From Lentisphaerota bacterium (GTDB lineage Bacteria; Verrucomicrobiota; Kiritimatiellia; UBA8416; JAIOPI01), in NCBI GenBank assembly GCA_021413965.1, contig JAIOPI010000015.1:186001-250000 (forward strand): a stretch of DNA of 64,000 nucleotides, in the 5' to 3' direction. Below are positions 1 to 9,827 of the stretch, piece by piece. Position numbers and translations under genes: made by a program. The notes under the pieces were generated by a model. That model saw only the letters and a list, made by a program, of their open reading frames with translations, ran no database searches and had not been told where the DNA came from. How positions within the stretch are numbered: the stretch's first letter is position 1; every line of letters begins with the position of its first letter.

Positions 1-176
1 ACGGTCGACGCCGATGCCAGTGTGGCGTTCTTCAGATCGTCCACGAACTGCACATACATGTGCCGATTCGAAATCATGATGGCCATGCGAGGCCGCTCCG
101 CCGTCCCCGAGATCCTCCGGCGAATCCGGGCGTGCCGGCTGGTCCGTTGTACAATGCGAGTGTTTTCGCGCTTCAT
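1..176 (-). CDS. rplR: Large subunit ribosomal protein L18 (uL18), 3' end missing
   Basis: Only the N-terminal 58 codons lie in the window; the gene runs off the left edge. The ATG at 174-176 opens a basic, Arg-rich N-terminus ([20 protein letters not shown]) followed by the L18 core [23 protein letters not shown], typical of the 5S rRNA-binding family. It follows rplF by 19 bp, the normal spc-operon order (rplF-rplR-rpsE). L18 binds 5S rRNA with L5 in the central protuberance. The family call is firm; the C-terminus cannot be judged. Confidence 0.93.
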   Translation of the reverse strand, partial: MKRENTRIVQRTSRHARIRRRISGTAERPRMAIMISNRHMYVQFVDDLKNATLASAST

Positions 177-195
177 AGTGATCTCTCGGGCAGCT

Positions 196-735
196 TTACG
201 CCACGGTCTTGCCGACCTTGCGCTTCACGTGCTCACCCTCGTAACGAATGCCCTTACCCTTGTACGGCTCAGCCGGGAAGAACGAGCGGATGCGGGCCGC
301 GGTGTCGCCGACCAGCTGCTTGTCCATACCACTGACCGTCATCTTGACGCCTTCCTGCTCCGTCACCTTGATCCCATCCGGTATGTCGAACTGCACCGGT
401 GAGGCAAATCCGAGAGACAGCGCCATCTTGCCCTTGCCCTGCAGCGCCACCTTGAAGCCGACGCCCTCGATGAGCAACTTCTTCGAGTAGCCCTTGGAGA
501 CCCCCTCGATCATGTTGGCAATCATGTTGCGCGCCAGCCCGTGAAGACTCCGCCCCTCGCGTGAATCCTCCAAGGACACAACCTTCACCTGGTCGGCCTC
601 CACACTGGCCTGAACCTTGTCGGGCAATTGCACCGACAGTTCCCCTAAGGCACCCTTCACCGTCACGCTGGCTCCCGCCACCGTCACGGTGACGCCCTTG
701 GCGATCGGCACCGGGCTTCTTCCCACTCTCGACAT
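196..735 (-). CDS. rplF: Large subunit ribosomal protein L6 (uL6)
   Basis: A 179-residue protein, the usual L6 length. It begins [17 protein letters not shown], matching the conserved L6 N-terminus, and ends with the family signature around residues 150-170 ([17 protein letters not shown]), the rRNA-binding C-terminal lobe. The frame is open 30 codons further upstream, but the ATG at 733-735 has a GGGAG Shine-Dalgarno and matches the family start. L6 binds helix 97 near the factor-binding site. It sits between rpsH and rplR as in the canonical spc operon. Confidence 0.98.
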   Translation of the reverse strand: MSRVGRSPVPIAKGVTVTVAGASVTVKGALGELSVQLPDKVQASVEADQVKVVSLEDSREGRSLHGLARNMIANMIEGVSKGYSKKLLIEGVGFKVALQGKGKMALSLGFASPVQFDIPDGIKVTEQEGVKMTVSGMDKQLVGDTAARIRSFFPAEPYKGKGIRYEGEHVKRKVGKTVA

Positions 736-775
736 CGCACATTCTCCCGTCGTTACGACGCTGCAGGCAAACATC

Positions 776-1174
776 CTACCAGATCGAACAAAGCAATTCA
801 CCGCCGACCCGGCGCTTCCGGGCATCCTTGTCGCTCAGGAGCCCCGACGAGGTGCTAAGAATCGACACCCCCATGCCCCCCAGGACTCGCGGAATGTCGT
901 CGGCCCCGACATACAGCCGACGTCCGGGCTTGCTCGCCCGGCGCATCCCCGTGATGACAGGCACATGTCCGGCGGCGTACTTGAGGAACAGCCGCAACGT
1001 CCGATGCGCCCCGCCCCCCTCCACCACAAAATCACGAATGAACCCCTCGCGCCGCAGTATCACGGCGATGTCGCCCTTGATGCGCGAATGCGGAATGTCC
1101 ACCACGTCTTTCTGGCTCATCTGCGCATTGCGCATTCTCACCAGCATATCGGCGATCGGATCTGTCTGACTCAT
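776..1174 (-). CDS. rpsH: Small subunit ribosomal protein S8 (uS8)
   Basis: A 132-residue S8 starting MSQTDPIADMLVRMRNAQ and ending with the family signature at residues 105-132 (SILSTSSGLLSDKDARKRRV, then GGELLCSIW). The frame extends 49 codons upstream through the rpsN intergenic space, but only the ATG at 1172-1174 gives a standard-length S8, and GGGAG/GAGG lies just upstream. S8 binds helix 21 of 16S rRNA early in 30S assembly and is often the translational repressor of the spc operon; no operator was identified here. Confidence 0.98.
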   Translation of the reverse strand: MSQTDPIADMLVRMRNAQMSQKDVVDIPHSRIKGDIAVILRREGFIRDFVVEGGGAHRTLRLFLKYAAGHVPVITGMRRASKPGRRLYVGADDIPRVLGGMGVSILSTSSGLLSDKDARKRRVGGELLCSIW

Positions 1175-1214
1175 CCTCGCTCCCGTTCCAATCTCGTTTC
1201 CGCTGCAGCCCCGG

Positions 1215-1400
1215 TTACCAGCTCGCCCGAATAACGCCCGGAATCTGCGCCGTGACGGCCAGCTCCCGGAAGCAAATACGGCACACCTGGAATTTACGCA
1301 TGAAGGCGTGTCTACGCCCACAACGCTTGCACCGGCTATAACGCCGCGTCTTGAACTTCGGCTTCCGGGCCGCCTTCACCATCAATGATGTCTTGGCCAA
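1215..1400 (-). CDS. rpsN: Small subunit ribosomal protein S14, zinc-binding short form (uS14)
   Basis: A 61-residue zinc-ribbon S14. Cysteines 24, 27, 40 and 43 form the CxxC...CxxC site, and the C-terminus ([12 protein letters not shown]) is the conserved S14 tail. This is the short zinc-dependent (C+) type rather than the ~100-residue C- form. It lies 15 bp downstream of rplE and 40 bp upstream of rpsH. S14 sits in the 30S head next to S3 and S10. Confidence 0.97.
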   Translation of the reverse strand: MAKTSLMVKAARKPKFKTRRYSRCKRCGRRHAFMRKFQVCRICFRELAVTAQIPGVIRASW

Positions 1401-1415
1401 TGCCGTCCTCCCTAA

Positions 1416-1952
1416 CTACTTTTCGGCAAAGGGGATGCCGAGCCCCTTCAACAGCAACCGCGATTCATCCCGGGTCTGGCTGCTCATCACGATCGTGATG
1501 TTCATGCCCTGGACCGCCCCCACATGGTTCGGGTCGATCTCCGGAAATATCGTTTGTTCCTTCACGCCCACCGTGTAATTGCCCTGCGCGTCGAATGCGT
1601 TCGGCGGCAGCCCACGGAAGTCACGGATGCGCGGCAGCGCCGCCGCGATGAACCGCTCCAGAAAGTCGTACATGCGCGGGCCCCGCAACGTCACTTTCGC
1701 ACCAATCGACATCCCTTCGCGAAGCTTGAAATTCGAGATGCTCTTCCGTGCCTTTGTGACGATCGGCTTCTGCCCCGTAATCCGCGCCAGCTCTGTGACA
1801 TGCGTCGCAAACTCGTCTTTATCGACGATCCCGATGCCCATGTTCACGATCACCTTCTGCACGCGCGGCACGCGCATGGGATTCTCGATGCCCAGCTCCT
1901 TCTTAAGCTTTGGCACCACTTCCGTGACGTAACGTTCTTTCAAAATGCCCAT
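1416..1952 (-). CDS. rplE: Large subunit ribosomal protein L5 (uL5)
   Basis: A 178-residue L5. The N-terminus (MGILKERYVTEVVPKLKKEL) and core segments (NPMRVPRVQKVIVNMGIG at 24-41; GQKPIVTKARKSISNFKLRE, residues 79-98) are diagnostic, as is the C-terminal EIDPNHVGAVQGMNITIV. L5 binds 5S rRNA and contacts P-site tRNA in the central protuberance. It starts 7 bp after rplX, in normal spc order. Confidence 0.98.
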   Translation of the reverse strand: MGILKERYVTEVVPKLKKELGIENPMRVPRVQKVIVNMGIGIVDKDEFATHVTELARITGQKPIVTKARKSISNFKLREGMSIGAKVTLRGPRMYDFLERFIAAALPRIRDFRGLPPNAFDAQGNYTVGVKEQTIFPEIDPNHVGAVQGMNITIVMSSQTRDESRLLLKGLGIPFAEK

Positions 1953-1959
1953 GGCTCAA

Positions 1960-2286
1960 TCACCGATCAAATACGTGTTTACAACCGGCCGAGGAGCAGA
2001 CCCGCACCCGCCGATCGCCGTCCAGGCGCCGGCGCAGCCGAACGCCACGCTTGCACTCCGGGCAAAAGGGCCGCACATTGGCTAGCGCAATGGACGCTTC
2101 CTTGTCCACAATGCCGCCCTGCGGATTGTCCTGACTCTTGCGCAGTGCCTTCTTCACCAGGTTCAACCCCTCAACGAGGGCCCGCCCCTTGGTGCGATCC
2201 ACTGCCAAGACCTTGCCGGTCTTGCCCGCGCTGATGCCGCGCGTGCAAATCACCGTGTCGTTCTTCTTGATGGTCGCGACGCTCAC
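1960..2286 (-). CDS. rplX: Large subunit ribosomal protein L24 (uL24), GTG start
   Basis: A 108-residue L24 with an N-terminal KOW fold (KKNDTVICTRGISAGKTGKV, residues 6-25), the L23/L29-neighbouring assembly initiator. I place the start at GTG 2284-2286 because GGAGCG lies 8 nt upstream and the protein then begins MSVATIKKND; the ATG 14 codons upstream falls near the rplN stop and adds unrelated residues. The C-terminus has two cysteine pairs (CPEC and CSSAGC) that could form a small zinc knuckle, a feature of some L24 forms. Confidence 0.95.
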   Translation of the reverse strand: MSVATIKKNDTVICTRGISAGKTGKVLAVDRTKGRALVEGLNLVKKALRKSQDNPQGGIVDKEASIALANVRPFCPECKRGVRLRRRLDGDRRVRVCSSAGCKHVFDR

Positions 2287-2299
2287 GTTCGTTTCGCTC

Positions 2300-2665
2300 C
2301 TAAAGCACTTCCGGCGCCAGTGAAACAACCTTCATGTAATTCCGATCCCGCAGCTCGCGGGCGACCGGACCAAAAATGCGGGTGCCAAGCGGGTTCCGCG
2401 TCGCATCCACCAACACGCAGGCGTTGTTGTCGAAGCGCAGGAACGAGCCGTCCTTGCGGCGAATCGCGTGCTTCGTCCGCACGATCAGCGCCTCGCAAAC
2501 CTGCCCCTTCTTCACCATGCCGTCAGGCTGGGCTTCCTTCACCGCCACCTTGATGATGTCCCCCACCCCCGCATAGCGCTTCCGATGCCCGAGGATGCGG
2601 AAGCAACGCGCCCGGCGCGCCCCCGTGTTATCCGCCACAACCAAATCTGTCTGTTCCTGGATCAT
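2300..2665 (-). CDS. rplN: Large subunit ribosomal protein L14 (uL14)
   Basis: A 121-residue L14 starting with the almost invariant [18 protein letters not shown] and carrying the signature [19 protein letters not shown] near residues 58-76. An upstream in-frame ATG would add 12 unrelated residues and is rejected. L14 lies at the subunit interface and forms intersubunit bridge B8. The gene follows rpsQ by 19 bp. Confidence 0.98.
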   Translation of the reverse strand: MIQEQTDLVVADNTGARRARCFRILGHRKRYAGVGDIIKVAVKEAQPDGMVKKGQVCEALIVRTKHAIRRKDGSFLRFDNNACVLVDATRNPLGTRIFGPVARELRDRNYMKVVSLAPEVL

Positions 2666-2684
2666 CGTTCTCCACCACTCTGCG

Positions 2685-2945
2685 TCATGACGCCGCGCCA
2701 AGCAGCCGCCAGCGCTTCAGGCGGCTAATGGGACGGCATTCCGTAATGCGCACCCGATCACCCACCTTGGCCTCGTTCTTCTCGTCGTGTACGTGAAATT
2801 TGCTCGAGCGCCACATCACCTTGTCGTACCGCACATGACGGCGGCGTTCTTCCACCACCACCACAATGCTCTTGTTGCCGCTCTTGCTAACGACTACGCC
2901 TTGACGCTCTTTGTGCGTCTTGGTCCCGGTTTCCTGCTCAACCAT
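2685..2945 (-). CDS. rpsQ: Small subunit ribosomal protein S17 (uS17)
   Basis: An 86-residue OB-fold S17: [20 protein letters not shown] at residues 12-31 and the signature [20 protein letters not shown] in the C-terminal half. S17 binds helix 11 of 16S rRNA and is an early assembly protein. Its ATG overlaps the end of rpmC by 8 bp, which suggests translational coupling. Confidence 0.97.
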   Translation of the reverse strand: MVEQETGTKTHKERQGVVVSKSGNKSIVVVVEERRRHVRYDKVMWRSSKFHVHDEKNEAKVGDRVRITECRPISRLKRWRLLGAAS

Positions 2946-3144
2946 GTTCGCGAATCCCCCGCTCCCGCATCACCGTCTTGATGCGCGCCAGCTCGCGCCG
3001 CAGTGTCCGCATCCGGATCGGAGGCTCCGACGCATCGCCCCCGCTCTTGCGGGTCCGCAATTCCACGAGGTGGCGGGCTGTCTCCCGTCCCAACTCCCGG
3101 ATCTCCTCTTCCGTCTGCTCCCGCAATCCTGCTGCCTTCAACAT
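2938..3144 (-). CDS. rpmC: Large subunit ribosomal protein L29 (uL29)
   Basis: A 68-residue helical hairpin protein: LREQTEEEIRELGRETARHL followed by the conserved second helix IRMRTLRRELARIKTVMRER. L29 lies at the polypeptide exit and contributes to the SRP/trigger factor docking site with L23. Position between rplP (18 bp upstream) and rpsQ (8-bp overlap) is canonical for the S10 operon. The sequence is diverged, as is usual for L29. Confidence 0.95.
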   Translation of the reverse strand: MLKAAGLREQTEEEIRELGRETARHLVELRTRKSGGDASEPPIRMRTLRRELARIKTVMRERGIREHG

Positions 3145-3162
3145 ATGCTTCCGCTCCTGCCT

Positions 3163-3579
3163 CTAGCGATCCAGCCGCGTAACCAGTTTTGTCGGTACGC
3201 CCAGCTTCGCCGCCGCCAGCCGGAGCGCCTCGCGCGCCAACTGGTCCGACACGCCGTCAATTTCCATGATCATCACGCCAGGCTTCGCCACGGCCACCCA
3301 GAACTCGGGGTTGCCTTTGCCCTTGCCCATGCGCACTTCAATCGGCTTCTTCGACACCGGCTTGTCCGGGAACAGCCGAATCCAAAGCTTGCCCCGCCGC
3401 TTCATGTGGCGATTGATCGCCACCCGGCAGGCCTCGATCTGGGTGTTCTTGATCCAGCCCCGACCCAGCGCCTTGAGCCCGTACGACCCAAACGACAAAC
3501 TCGTCCCGCGCTGCGCGATGCCCTTCCGGCTGCCGCGCTGGTTCTTGCGGTACTTAACCCGTTTTGGCATCAAAGCCAT
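3163..3579 (-). CDS. rplP: Large subunit ribosomal protein L16 (uL16)
   Basis: A 138-residue L16 with N-terminus [20 protein letters not shown] and the signature ([19 protein letters not shown], residues ~82-100). The ATG at 3577-3579 directly abuts the rpsC stop at 3580-3582. L16 lies near the A site and organises 23S helices 38/89. An ATG three codons later (MPKRVKY) is an alternative start and would make almost no difference. Confidence 0.98.
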   Translation of the reverse strand: MALMPKRVKYRKNQRGSRKGIAQRGTSLSFGSYGLKALGRGWIKNTQIEACRVAINRHMKRRGKLWIRLFPDKPVSKKPIEVRMGKGKGNPEFWVAVAKPGVMIMEIDGVSDQLAREALRLAAAKLGVPTKLVTRLDR

Positions 3580-4233
3580 TTAGCGCCTCCCCCGGCCTGC
3601 TTTCACCGGCTCCTCGCGCGTCTTGCAAATCCACACCTTGATTCCGATCAAGCCTGCCGTCGTGTGCGCTTCCGCAAACCCGTATTCAATGTTCGCGCGC
3701 AGCGTGTGCAGCGGGACCCGCCCTTCCTTGTACCACTCCACCCGCGCCAACTCCGCGCCGCCCAGGCGGCCACTCGCCCGGATCTTGATCCCGTCCACGC
3801 CCATCTCCATGGCCACCCGAATCGCACGCTTCATCGCCCGGCGGAACGATACCCGACGCTCCAGCTGCGTCGAAATGTTCTCCGCCACCAGCTGCGCGTT
3901 CGTGTCCGGATTCTTGACCTCGTGTATCTCGACGTAAATCTCTTTGCCCGTCATCTTGGTCAGCTCGGCGCGAATCCGCTCGATGTCCTGACCCTTCCGA
4001 CCGATGATCACGCCCGGCCGCGCGCTGCTGATGTTCACCCGCACGCGATTCGCATACCGCTCGATCACGATTTCCGAAATCGCCGCGTTCTCCAGCGCCT
4101 TCTTTACCCGGTCCCGGATCTCCAGATCCTCAACCAGGGTTTTGCCGAACTCCTGCTTTCCGCAGAACCAGCGCGACCGCCAGTTCTTGTCGACCGTGAC
4201 GCGAAAGCCGATTGGATTGACCTTCTGACCCAA
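3580..4233 (-). CDS. rpsC: Small subunit ribosomal protein S3 (uS3)
   Basis: A 217-residue S3. It begins MGQKVNPIGFRVTVDKNWRS, has the KH type II domain with its GxxG loop in VIIGRKGQDIERIRAEL (residues ~75-91), and ends with the C-terminal S3 domain (IKIRASGRLGGAELARVEWY and a GLIGIKVWI motif). S3 lines the mRNA entry tunnel and has intrinsic helicase function with S4/S5. It follows rplV by 31 bp. Confidence 0.98.
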   Translation of the reverse strand: MGQKVNPIGFRVTVDKNWRSRWFCGKQEFGKTLVEDLEIRDRVKKALENAAISEIVIERYANRVRVNISSARPGVIIGRKGQDIERIRAELTKMTGKEIYVEIHEVKNPDTNAQLVAENISTQLERRVSFRRAMKRAIRVAMEMGVDGIKIRASGRLGGAELARVEWYKEGRVPLHTLRANIEYGFAEAHTTAGLIGIKVWICKTREEPVKAGRGRR

Positions 4234-4264
4234 AGTGCACTCCTTCCCGCTACAACTTGCCGCG

Positions 4265-4627
4265 CTATGCCTGCGCCGGCTCCACCGACACCGGCTGACC
4301 GTCGGTCAGCACGATCCGCACATGACACAACCGTTTCCGGACCGGGCCGGCGCTGCCCCGCGCCCGCGGCCAGAAACGCCGCAGTCGGGGCCCTTCATTG
4401 ATAATCGCTTCCTTCACCCGCAACGTGTCCACGCTCAGGTCCGCGTTGTTCTGCGCATTCGCCAAGGCCGACTTCAGCGTCTTCCCCAGGTAGAACGCGG
4501 CCTTCATCTTGCTGAACTGCGTCAGTGCCAGCGCGTCTGCCACCGGCAGACCCTGCAGACGCCGCGCCAGTGGACGCGCCTTGTCCGGCGACAGTCGGGT
4601 GTATTTCGCTTGTGCGGTGACTTCCAT
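4265..4627 (-). CDS. rplV: Large subunit ribosomal protein L22 (uL22)
   Basis: A 120-residue L22: EVTAQAKYTRLSPDKARPLA at the N-terminus, the helix-rich body (KAAFYLGKTLKSALANAQNN) and the beta-hairpin loop (GPRLRRFWPRARGSAGPVRK, residues ~79-98) that lines the exit tunnel and interacts with macrolides and arrest peptides. Downstream of rpsS by 13 bp in S10-operon order. Confidence 0.97.
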   Translation of the reverse strand: MEVTAQAKYTRLSPDKARPLARRLQGLPVADALALTQFSKMKAAFYLGKTLKSALANAQNNADLSVDTLRVKEAIINEGPRLRRFWPRARGSAGPVRKRLCHVRIVLTDGQPVSVEPAQA

Positions 4628-4640
4628 ACGCTCGTCTCGC

Positions 4641-4925
4641 TTACTTCAGTACTTTGGCCTTGTCCGTGGCCACGCCGTGACGACGGAAGATCCGCGTCGG
4701 CGCGAACTCCCCCAGGCGATGCCCGACCATGTTTTCCGTGATAAAAATGGAGATGTGCTGCTTGCCGTTGTGGATGGCCATCGTGTGCCCCACAAACTCC
4801 GGGACGATCATCGACCGCCGGGACCAGGTCTTGATCGGGCGCTTCTCCCCGGAGCGGTTCATCCGCTCGACCTTCAACAGCAGCTTCGCGTCAACAAACG
4901 GACCCTTCTTAATGGAACGTCCCAT
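4641..4925 (-). CDS. rpsS: Small subunit ribosomal protein S19 (uS19)
   Basis: A 94-residue S19: [20 protein letters not shown] at the start and the signature [20 protein letters not shown] around residues 54-73, then [11 protein letters not shown]. It lies in the 30S head and forms a bridge to L5 across the subunit interface. It starts 3 bp after the rplB stop. Confidence 0.98.
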   Translation of the reverse strand: MGRSIKKGPFVDAKLLLKVERMNRSGEKRPIKTWSRRSMIVPEFVGHTMAIHNGKQHISIFITENMVGHRLGEFAPTRIFRRHGVATDKAKVLK

Positions 4926-4928
4926 GGA

Positions 4929-5753
4929 CTACTTTCTCCGCTTGACGATAAACCGGCTCGTCGGGTTACGCCGCCCACGCGTCTTGCCACCCTTGGCCGG
5001 ATGCCCCCAGGGCGAACGCGGATGCCCACCGCCCGAGGTGCGGCCTTCGCCGCCGCCCATCGGATGGTCCACCGGGTTCATCGCCACGCCGCGCACCGTC
5101 GGCCGGATGCCCAGCCAGCGCTTGCGACCAGCCTTACCCAGCGAAATGCTGGAATGATCCCCGTTGCCAACCTGCCCCACCGTGGCCATGCATCGCACGT
5201 CGATCAACCGGATCTCGCCCGACGGCATGCGCACGTTCGCGTACTGTCCCTCGCGCGACATGACCTGCGCGCCAAGACCGGCGCCGCGAACCAGCTTGCC
5301 GCCGGCCCCCGGCACCAACTCGATATTGTGAACGAACATCCCCATCGGCACGCGCTCCAGGGGCAACGCGTTGCCCTGCAGCGGTTCGACCGTCGGGCCG
5401 GACACCAGCGTCGCCCCCGTCGTGATCCCCACCGGCGCCAGGATGTAGCGTTTCTCTCCGTCCGCGTACTGCAGCAGCGCAATGTTCGCCGAACGGTTCG
5501 GATCGTACTCGATCGACACCACCTTGGCCGGAATGTCGTGCTTGTCCCGACGGAAGTCGATGATGCGGTAGCGCCGGCGATGGCCGCCGCCCTGATGACG
5601 CACCGTGATGCGGCCGTTGGAACCGCGTCCGGCATGCCGGGGCAACCGCTCCAGCAGCGAGCGCTCCGGAGTGCTGCGCGTCAGCTCTTCGAACGTCGAC
5701 ACGCTCATGCCCCGCTGGCCGGGCGTCGTCGGTTTGTACTTCTTGATCCCCAT
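4929..5753 (-). CDS. rplB: Large subunit ribosomal protein L2 (uL2)
   Basis: A 274-residue L2. The N-terminus ([20 protein letters not shown]), the RNA-binding core ([20 protein letters not shown], residues ~56-75) and the C-terminal peptidyl-transferase-proximal loop ([20 protein letters not shown], with the functionally important His of the DHP motif) are all intact. L2 is essential for subunit association and peptidyl transfer. It follows rplW by 22 bp. Confidence 0.99.
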   Translation of the reverse strand: MGIKKYKPTTPGQRGMSVSTFEELTRSTPERSLLERLPRHAGRGSNGRITVRHQGGGHRRRYRIIDFRRDKHDIPAKVVSIEYDPNRSANIALLQYADGEKRYILAPVGITTGATLVSGPTVEPLQGNALPLERVPMGMFVHNIELVPGAGGKLVRGAGLGAQVMSREGQYANVRMPSGEIRLIDVRCMATVGQVGNGDHSSISLGKAGRKRWLGIRPTVRGVAMNPVDHPMGGGEGRTSGGGHPRSPWGHPAKGGKTRGRRNPTSRFIVKRRK

Positions 5754-5775
5754 GATTCCGCTCGCTCCCTGTCCC

Positions 5776-6060
5776 TTACGTCAAATCGATCTGATTGCCC
5801 GCCACCAATGTCACCACGGCCCGCTTCCAGTCGGAGCGCTTGCCGAAATTCGCCGTGCGCTCGCGCCGCGACTTGCCGATGTACCGCATCGTATTGACGT
5901 GCGCGACCTTCACCTTGTACAAATCTTCAACCGCGCGCTTGATCTCCAGCTTGTTCGCGTCGGGCTCGACTTCAAAGAAGTACTGGTTCTTGGTGCTGGA
6001 GAGTGTCGAGGCCTTCTCCGTCATTTGGATGCGCCGGATGATTCCCGTCTGATGCTTCAT
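5776..6060 (-). CDS. rplW: Large subunit ribosomal protein L23 (uL23)
   Basis: A 94-residue L23: [20 protein letters not shown] at the N-terminus, then the core [20 protein letters not shown] and the [17 protein letters not shown] loop reaching toward the tunnel exit. L23 docks trigger factor and SRP with L29. Its ATG overlaps the rplD stop by 4 bp (ATGA), a coupled pair. Confidence 0.97.
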   Translation of the reverse strand: MKHQTGIIRRIQMTEKASTLSSTKNQYFFEVEPDANKLEIKRAVEDLYKVKVAHVNTMRYIGKSRRERTANFGKRSDWKRAVVTLVAGNQIDLT

Positions 6061-6701
6061 GCGACCCCCTTGATACCCGCGCCCAGCCGCTTCTCGATCA
6101 CGGCCATGCCCGCCCGGGTCACCACCAGCGTCGGATAGCGCACCACGTGGTAAACCTGCAAATCCTGCGCGGGCAGGAGCTCCACGCCCCTCAGGTTCTG
6201 CGCGGACTGCACTACCTGGGCGTCCACGCCATCAACCACGAACAACACCGGGGCCTGCACCCCCAAGGCCTTCATGAGCTCAACAAAATGCTTCGTACGG
6301 CGCTCGGGAACCGCCAGCTGGTCCACAACCTTTATCGCCCCCTCCGCGACCCGGTCGCCGAAGGCCCGGCGCAGAGCCAACTGAACCACCTTCTTGTTCA
6401 CCTTGGCCGCGTAGCTGCGCGGATGCGGGCCGAAGGCCACGCCGCCGCCACGCCAGACCGGAGATTGACGGTGACCGGCCCGTGCGCGCCCCGTCCCCTT
6501 CTGCTTCCAAGGCTTCTTGTTGCTGCCCGCCACCTCGCCCTTAAGCTTGGTGTCCGCCGTCCCGGACCGCAGCGCGGCCGTGTAGGCCAGCACCGAATCC
6601 AGAACGGCCTGCTCACCACGGTCGGTGACCAGCAGCGCGTCGTTGACCACGTGCTCGCCCACCGAGGCACCCTTCGTGTCGTAAACCGTTAGCTTGCTCA
6701 T
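6057..6701 (-). CDS. rplD: Large subunit ribosomal protein L4 (uL4)
   Basis: A 214-residue L4 starting [20 protein letters not shown]. The extended tunnel loop is present (residues ~45-95, [20 protein letters not shown] then [17 protein letters not shown]). I choose the ATG at 6699-6701, which overlaps the rplC stop by 4 bp (ATGA); the open frame upstream is a shadow of rplC. In Escherichia coli L4 autoregulates the S10 operon by attenuation; the leader structure was not looked for successfully here. Confidence 0.98.
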   Translation of the reverse strand: MSKLTVYDTKGASVGEHVVNDALLVTDRGEQAVLDSVLAYTAALRSGTADTKLKGEVAGSNKKPWKQKGTGRARAGHRQSPVWRGGGVAFGPHPRSYAAKVNKKVVQLALRRAFGDRVAEGAIKVVDQLAVPERRTKHFVELMKALGVQAPVLFVVDGVDAQVVQSAQNLRGVELLPAQDLQVYHVVRYPTLVVTRAGMAVIEKRLGAGIKGVA

Positions 6702-7339
6702 GTGGCCTTCCCAGACTTCTTCAATGCCTTGCAGATCAGCACGGTGCTGCCGATCGGGCCCGGCACCGCGCCATTGACGAGAAGCAAATTCTTCTCCACA
6801 TCGACCCGCACGACCGCCAGATTCTGTGTGGTCACATGCACGTTGCCCATGTGCCCCGGCATCCGGTGGCCTTTCAATACCCGCGACGGCCACGTGCGCA
6901 TGCCGATGGCGCCAATACGACGCTTCGACGTGCTGCCGTGAGACGCCGGGCCGCCGGCCATGTCATGGCGCCGCATCACGCCCTGAAATCCTTGCCCCTT
7001 CGAGAATCCGCTGACGTCGACGTGCGTGACCTTCTCAAAGATCGCCGCCGTCACCGTGTCGCCAGCCTTGACGTCCTCACCCGCGTCCAGCGCCACTTCA
7101 CGCAGCACACGCTTCGTTGCCGTCGTGGCTTTGCGCAGGTGTCCCAGTTCCGCCTTCGACAGACGGGACTCCTTCTGGTCACCAAACCCGATCTGCGCCG
7201 CGACATACCCATCCTTGTCGGCGGTCTTGCATTGGGTAACCACGCACGGCCCGGCCTCGAGCACCGTCACGCAAACGCGACGGCCCTTGTCATCGTAAAT
7301 CTGGGTCTGGCCCAGTTTCTTTCCAATCAACCCATCCAT
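6698..7339 (-). CDS. rplC: Large subunit ribosomal protein L3 (uL3)
   Basis: A 213-residue L3 beginning [20 protein letters not shown], which aligns with the usual MxGLIGKKxGMTQIF. The signature [20 protein letters not shown] (residues ~117-136) precedes [19 protein letters not shown] four codons upstream (7349-7351), overlapping the rpsJ stop, is an alternative start; neither has a strong Shine-Dalgarno. L3 reaches the peptidyl-transferase centre. Confidence 0.97.
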   Translation of the reverse strand: MDGLIGKKLGQTQIYDDKGRRVCVTVLEAGPCVVTQCKTADKDGYVAAQIGFGDQKESRLSKAELGHLRKATTATKRVLREVALDAGEDVKAGDTVTAAIFEKVTHVDVSGFSKGQGFQGVMRRHDMAGGPASHGSTSKRRIGAIGMRTWPSRVLKGHRMPGHMGNVHVTTQNLAVVRVDVEKNLLLVNGAVPGPIGSTVLICKALKKSGKAT

Positions 7340-7347
7340 GGCGCAGC

Positions 7348-7656
7348 TCAAATCTTGATGGTGATATCCACCCCGGCGGGCAGATTCAGTTTCTTCAACT
7401 CATCGACGGTCTTGGCCGTCGGCTCCACAATGTCCAGCAGACGCTTGTGCGTCCGAATCTCAAACTGGTCCATTGACTTCTTGTCCGCATGCGGACTGCG
7501 GTTCACGGTGTACCGCTCCACGCGCGTCGGCAACGGGGTCGGCCCAACTACCCGGGCACCCGTGCCCTTGGCCGTGTCGATGATGTCCATCACCGCCTGG
7601 TCAAGCACGCTGTGATCGTACGCCTGCAAACGAATTCTTATACACTGACCGTCCAT
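7348..7656 (-). CDS. rpsJ: Small subunit ribosomal protein S10 (uS10)
   Basis: A 102-residue S10: [20 protein letters not shown] at the N-terminus, then [20 protein letters not shown] and the conserved [18 protein letters not shown]10 is a 30S head protein and, as NusE, partners NusB in antitermination. It lies 7 bp after fusA with no tuf gene between, so the str and S10 clusters are directly joined. Confidence 0.98.
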   Translation of the reverse strand: MDGQCIRIRLQAYDHSVLDQAVMDIIDTAKGTGARVVGPTPLPTRVERYTVNRSPHADKKSMDQFEIRTHKRLLDIVEPTAKTVDELKKLNLPAGVDITIKI

Positions 7657-7663
7657 CGGTATC

Positions 7664-9796
7664 TCACCTGCTCATCAAAGTTTCACGCACTGCCCGCGGC
7701 ACAACATCGAACGCTTCCGGTTCCAAAGTGTAACTTGCGCGCCCCCGCGACAACGATCGAATCGCTGTCGCGTAGCCAAACAGCTCGGCCAGCGGCGCAC
7801 GAGCCCGGATGATCTGCATCTCGCCCCGGGCCTCGATGTCCTTGACCCGTCCCCGTCGCCCATTCAAATCGCCCATCACGTCGCCCATGGATTCCGTGGG
7901 CGTGATGATTTCCAGCGCCATTAGCGGCTCCAGGAACTCCGGCTGCCCGGCCATCACAGCTTCCCGGAACGCCATCAACGCTGCCGTCTTGAAGGCCACG
8001 TCCGTCGACAAGTCCAGATCGAATTGGCCATCATGTACTAAGACACGCACATCCGTCAATGGATACCGTGCCAAAACCCCCGTCATAATTGCATCCTGGA
8101 TGCCGGCCTGCACAGAATCGTGAAATTGCTGGGGAATTTGCTCATCCCGGGCTTCGATCTCAATCGAATTTCCGGACGATCTCGCCCGGGGTTCCACAGA
8201 AAGTGCAACGGTTGCCATTTGCCGCTTGCCGCCAATGTCGCGATCAAACGTGTGGCGGGACTCCCCCCGGCTTGTCACCGTCTCATAGTACGCGACCATC
8301 GGACGCCCAGAGTTTGCCTCGACATTATGCTCGCGCACCATGCGATCCTTCAGGATCTCAAGATGCAGCTCACCCATGCCGCTCATGATGGTCTGGCCGG
8401 TCTCCGGATCGCGCCGAATCACGCACGTCGGGTCCTCGGCGGACATGGCGGCCAGCGCGGTCTCCAACTTGTCACGATCCGCGCGGGACTTGGGCTCAAC
8501 GGCCATGAAGATGACGGGCTCCGGGAACGGAATGCGCATCAGCTCGATCGGGGTGTTCTCGGCGCACAGCGTGTCACCCGTCGTCAAATCCTTGAGCCCG
8601 GTCACGGCCCCAATTTCGCCAGCCAGCAGCGTCTCGACCTCGGTCCTGCTGTCCGCCTGAAGACGCACCAGCCCAGGGACCCGGGCACGCTTGCGCAGCC
8701 GCGGATTGAAGACATTCTGGCCCTTACGGATCTGCCCCGAGTACACGCGCACGAATACCAGGCGGCCGACATAGGGATCCGTGGCCACTTTGAACGCAAG
8801 CGCACTCAGCGGGGACGCTTCGTCCACAGGGCGCGTCAGCGCCTCCCCAGTCTTCGGATGCACGCCCTTGGTGGCGCCAATATCCAGCGGGGATGGGAGG
8901 AAATCGACGACCGCGTCAAGCAGGGGTTGTACCCCCTTGTTGCGCAGTGACGAACCGCACAGCACCGGCACCATCTTGCTGGCGAGCGTGGCCCGGCGGA
9001 TCCCACCGCGCAGCACGTCGGCCGCCACGTCGCCACCTCCGAGATACGCCTGCAGAACATCCTCATCCAACTCGGCGACCTGCTCCACGAGCTCAGCACG
9101 CCCCTTCTCTGCTTCAACCGCGAGCTCAGAGGGGATGTCCGAGACGAGCATGTTCTGGCCCTTGCTCGCTTCGTCGAACGTGACCAGCTTCAGATTGACC
9201 AGATCGAGAATGCCACGGAAGCCATCTTCGCGGCCAACTGGGCGCTGAAGACACACTGCGTGGGAGCCCAGGCGCCGCCGGATCTCGCCGACCACACGGT
9301 CGAAATTGGCCCCGACCCGGTCGAGCTTGTTGATGTAGGCGAGTCTTGGAACCCGGTAACGGTCGGCCTGGCGCCACACGGTCTCGGACTGCGGCTGAAC
9401 GCCGCCGACGCCGCAAAAGACGCCAATCGCGCCATCCAGCACGCGCAGCGAACGCTCCACCTCGATGGTGAAGTCCACGTGTCCCGGCGTGTCAATGATG
9501 TTGACCTGGTGGTCGCGCCACGAGCAGGTGATCGCGGCACTGGTGATCGTGATCCCCCGCTCCCGCTCCTGCACCATCCAATCGGTCGTGGTGGTGCCGT
9601 CGTCGACCTCGCCCAGACGGTGGATGAGCCCCGTATAGAAGATCATCCGCTCCGTGGTCGTCGTCTTGCCCGCATCAATGTGCGCCACGATGCCGATGTT
9701 GCGCACACAGGACAAGCGCGCCACGCTAGCCGCGGTTGGCGCCGGCTCGCTGCTGGAGGCTTGACCTGTTTTATGCTGTTCCAAGGCGTTGACCAT
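7664..9796 (-). CDS. fusA: Translation elongation factor G (710 aa)
   Basis: EF-G catalyses GTP-dependent ribosomal translocation. The G motifs are intact: G1 AHIDAGKT at 39-46, switch [14 protein letters not shown] at 77-89, G3 DTPGH at 102-106 and G4 NKLD at 156-159, followed by domains II-V ([20 protein letters not shown] in domain III). I use the ATG at 9794-9796, which lies near the rpsG stop and gives 710 residues; further upstream is rpsG shadow. A hydrophilic ~32-residue N-terminal extension precedes the G domain, longer than usual. Several positions differ from the commonest form (DDGTTTTDW in switch I region), so it may belong to a lineage-specific EF-G subgroup, but its str-operon position argues it is the main translocase. 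Confidence 0.95.
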   Translation of the reverse strand: MVNALEQHKTGQASSSEPAPTAASVARLSCVRNIGIVAHIDAGKTTTTERMIFYTGLIHRLGEVDDGTTTTDWMVQERERGITITSAAITCSWRDHQVNIIDTPGHVDFTIEVERSLRVLDGAIGVFCGVGGVQPQSETVWRQADRYRVPRLAYINKLDRVGANFDRVVGEIRRRLGSHAVCLQRPVGREDGFRGILDLVNLKLVTFDEASKGQNMLVSDIPSELAVEAEKGRAELVEQVAELDEDVLQAYLGGGDVAADVLRGGIRRATLASKMVPVLCGSSLRNKGVQPLLDAVVDFLPSPLDIGATKGVHPKTGEALTRPVDEASPLSALAFKVATDPYVGRLVFVRVYSGQIRKGQNVFNPRLRKRARVPGLVRLQADSRTEVETLLAGEIGAVTGLKDLTTGDTLCAENTPIELMRIPFPEPVIFMAVEPKSRADRDKLETALAAMSAEDPTCVIRRDPETGQTIMSGMGELHLEILKDRMVREHNVEANSGRPMVAYYETVTSRGESRHTFDRDIGGKRQMATVALSVEPRARSSGNSIEIEARDEQIPQQFHDSVQAGIQDAIMTGVLARYPLTDVRVLVHDGQFDLDLSTDVAFKTAALMAFREAVMAGQPEFLEPLMALEIITPTESMGDVMGDLNGRRGRVKDIEARGEMQIIRARAPLAELFGYATAIRSLSRGRASYTLEPEAFDVVPRAVRETLMSR

Positions 9797-9827
9797 CTGG
9801 GGTTCGCTCGTTCCGTTACCGCGTCGT

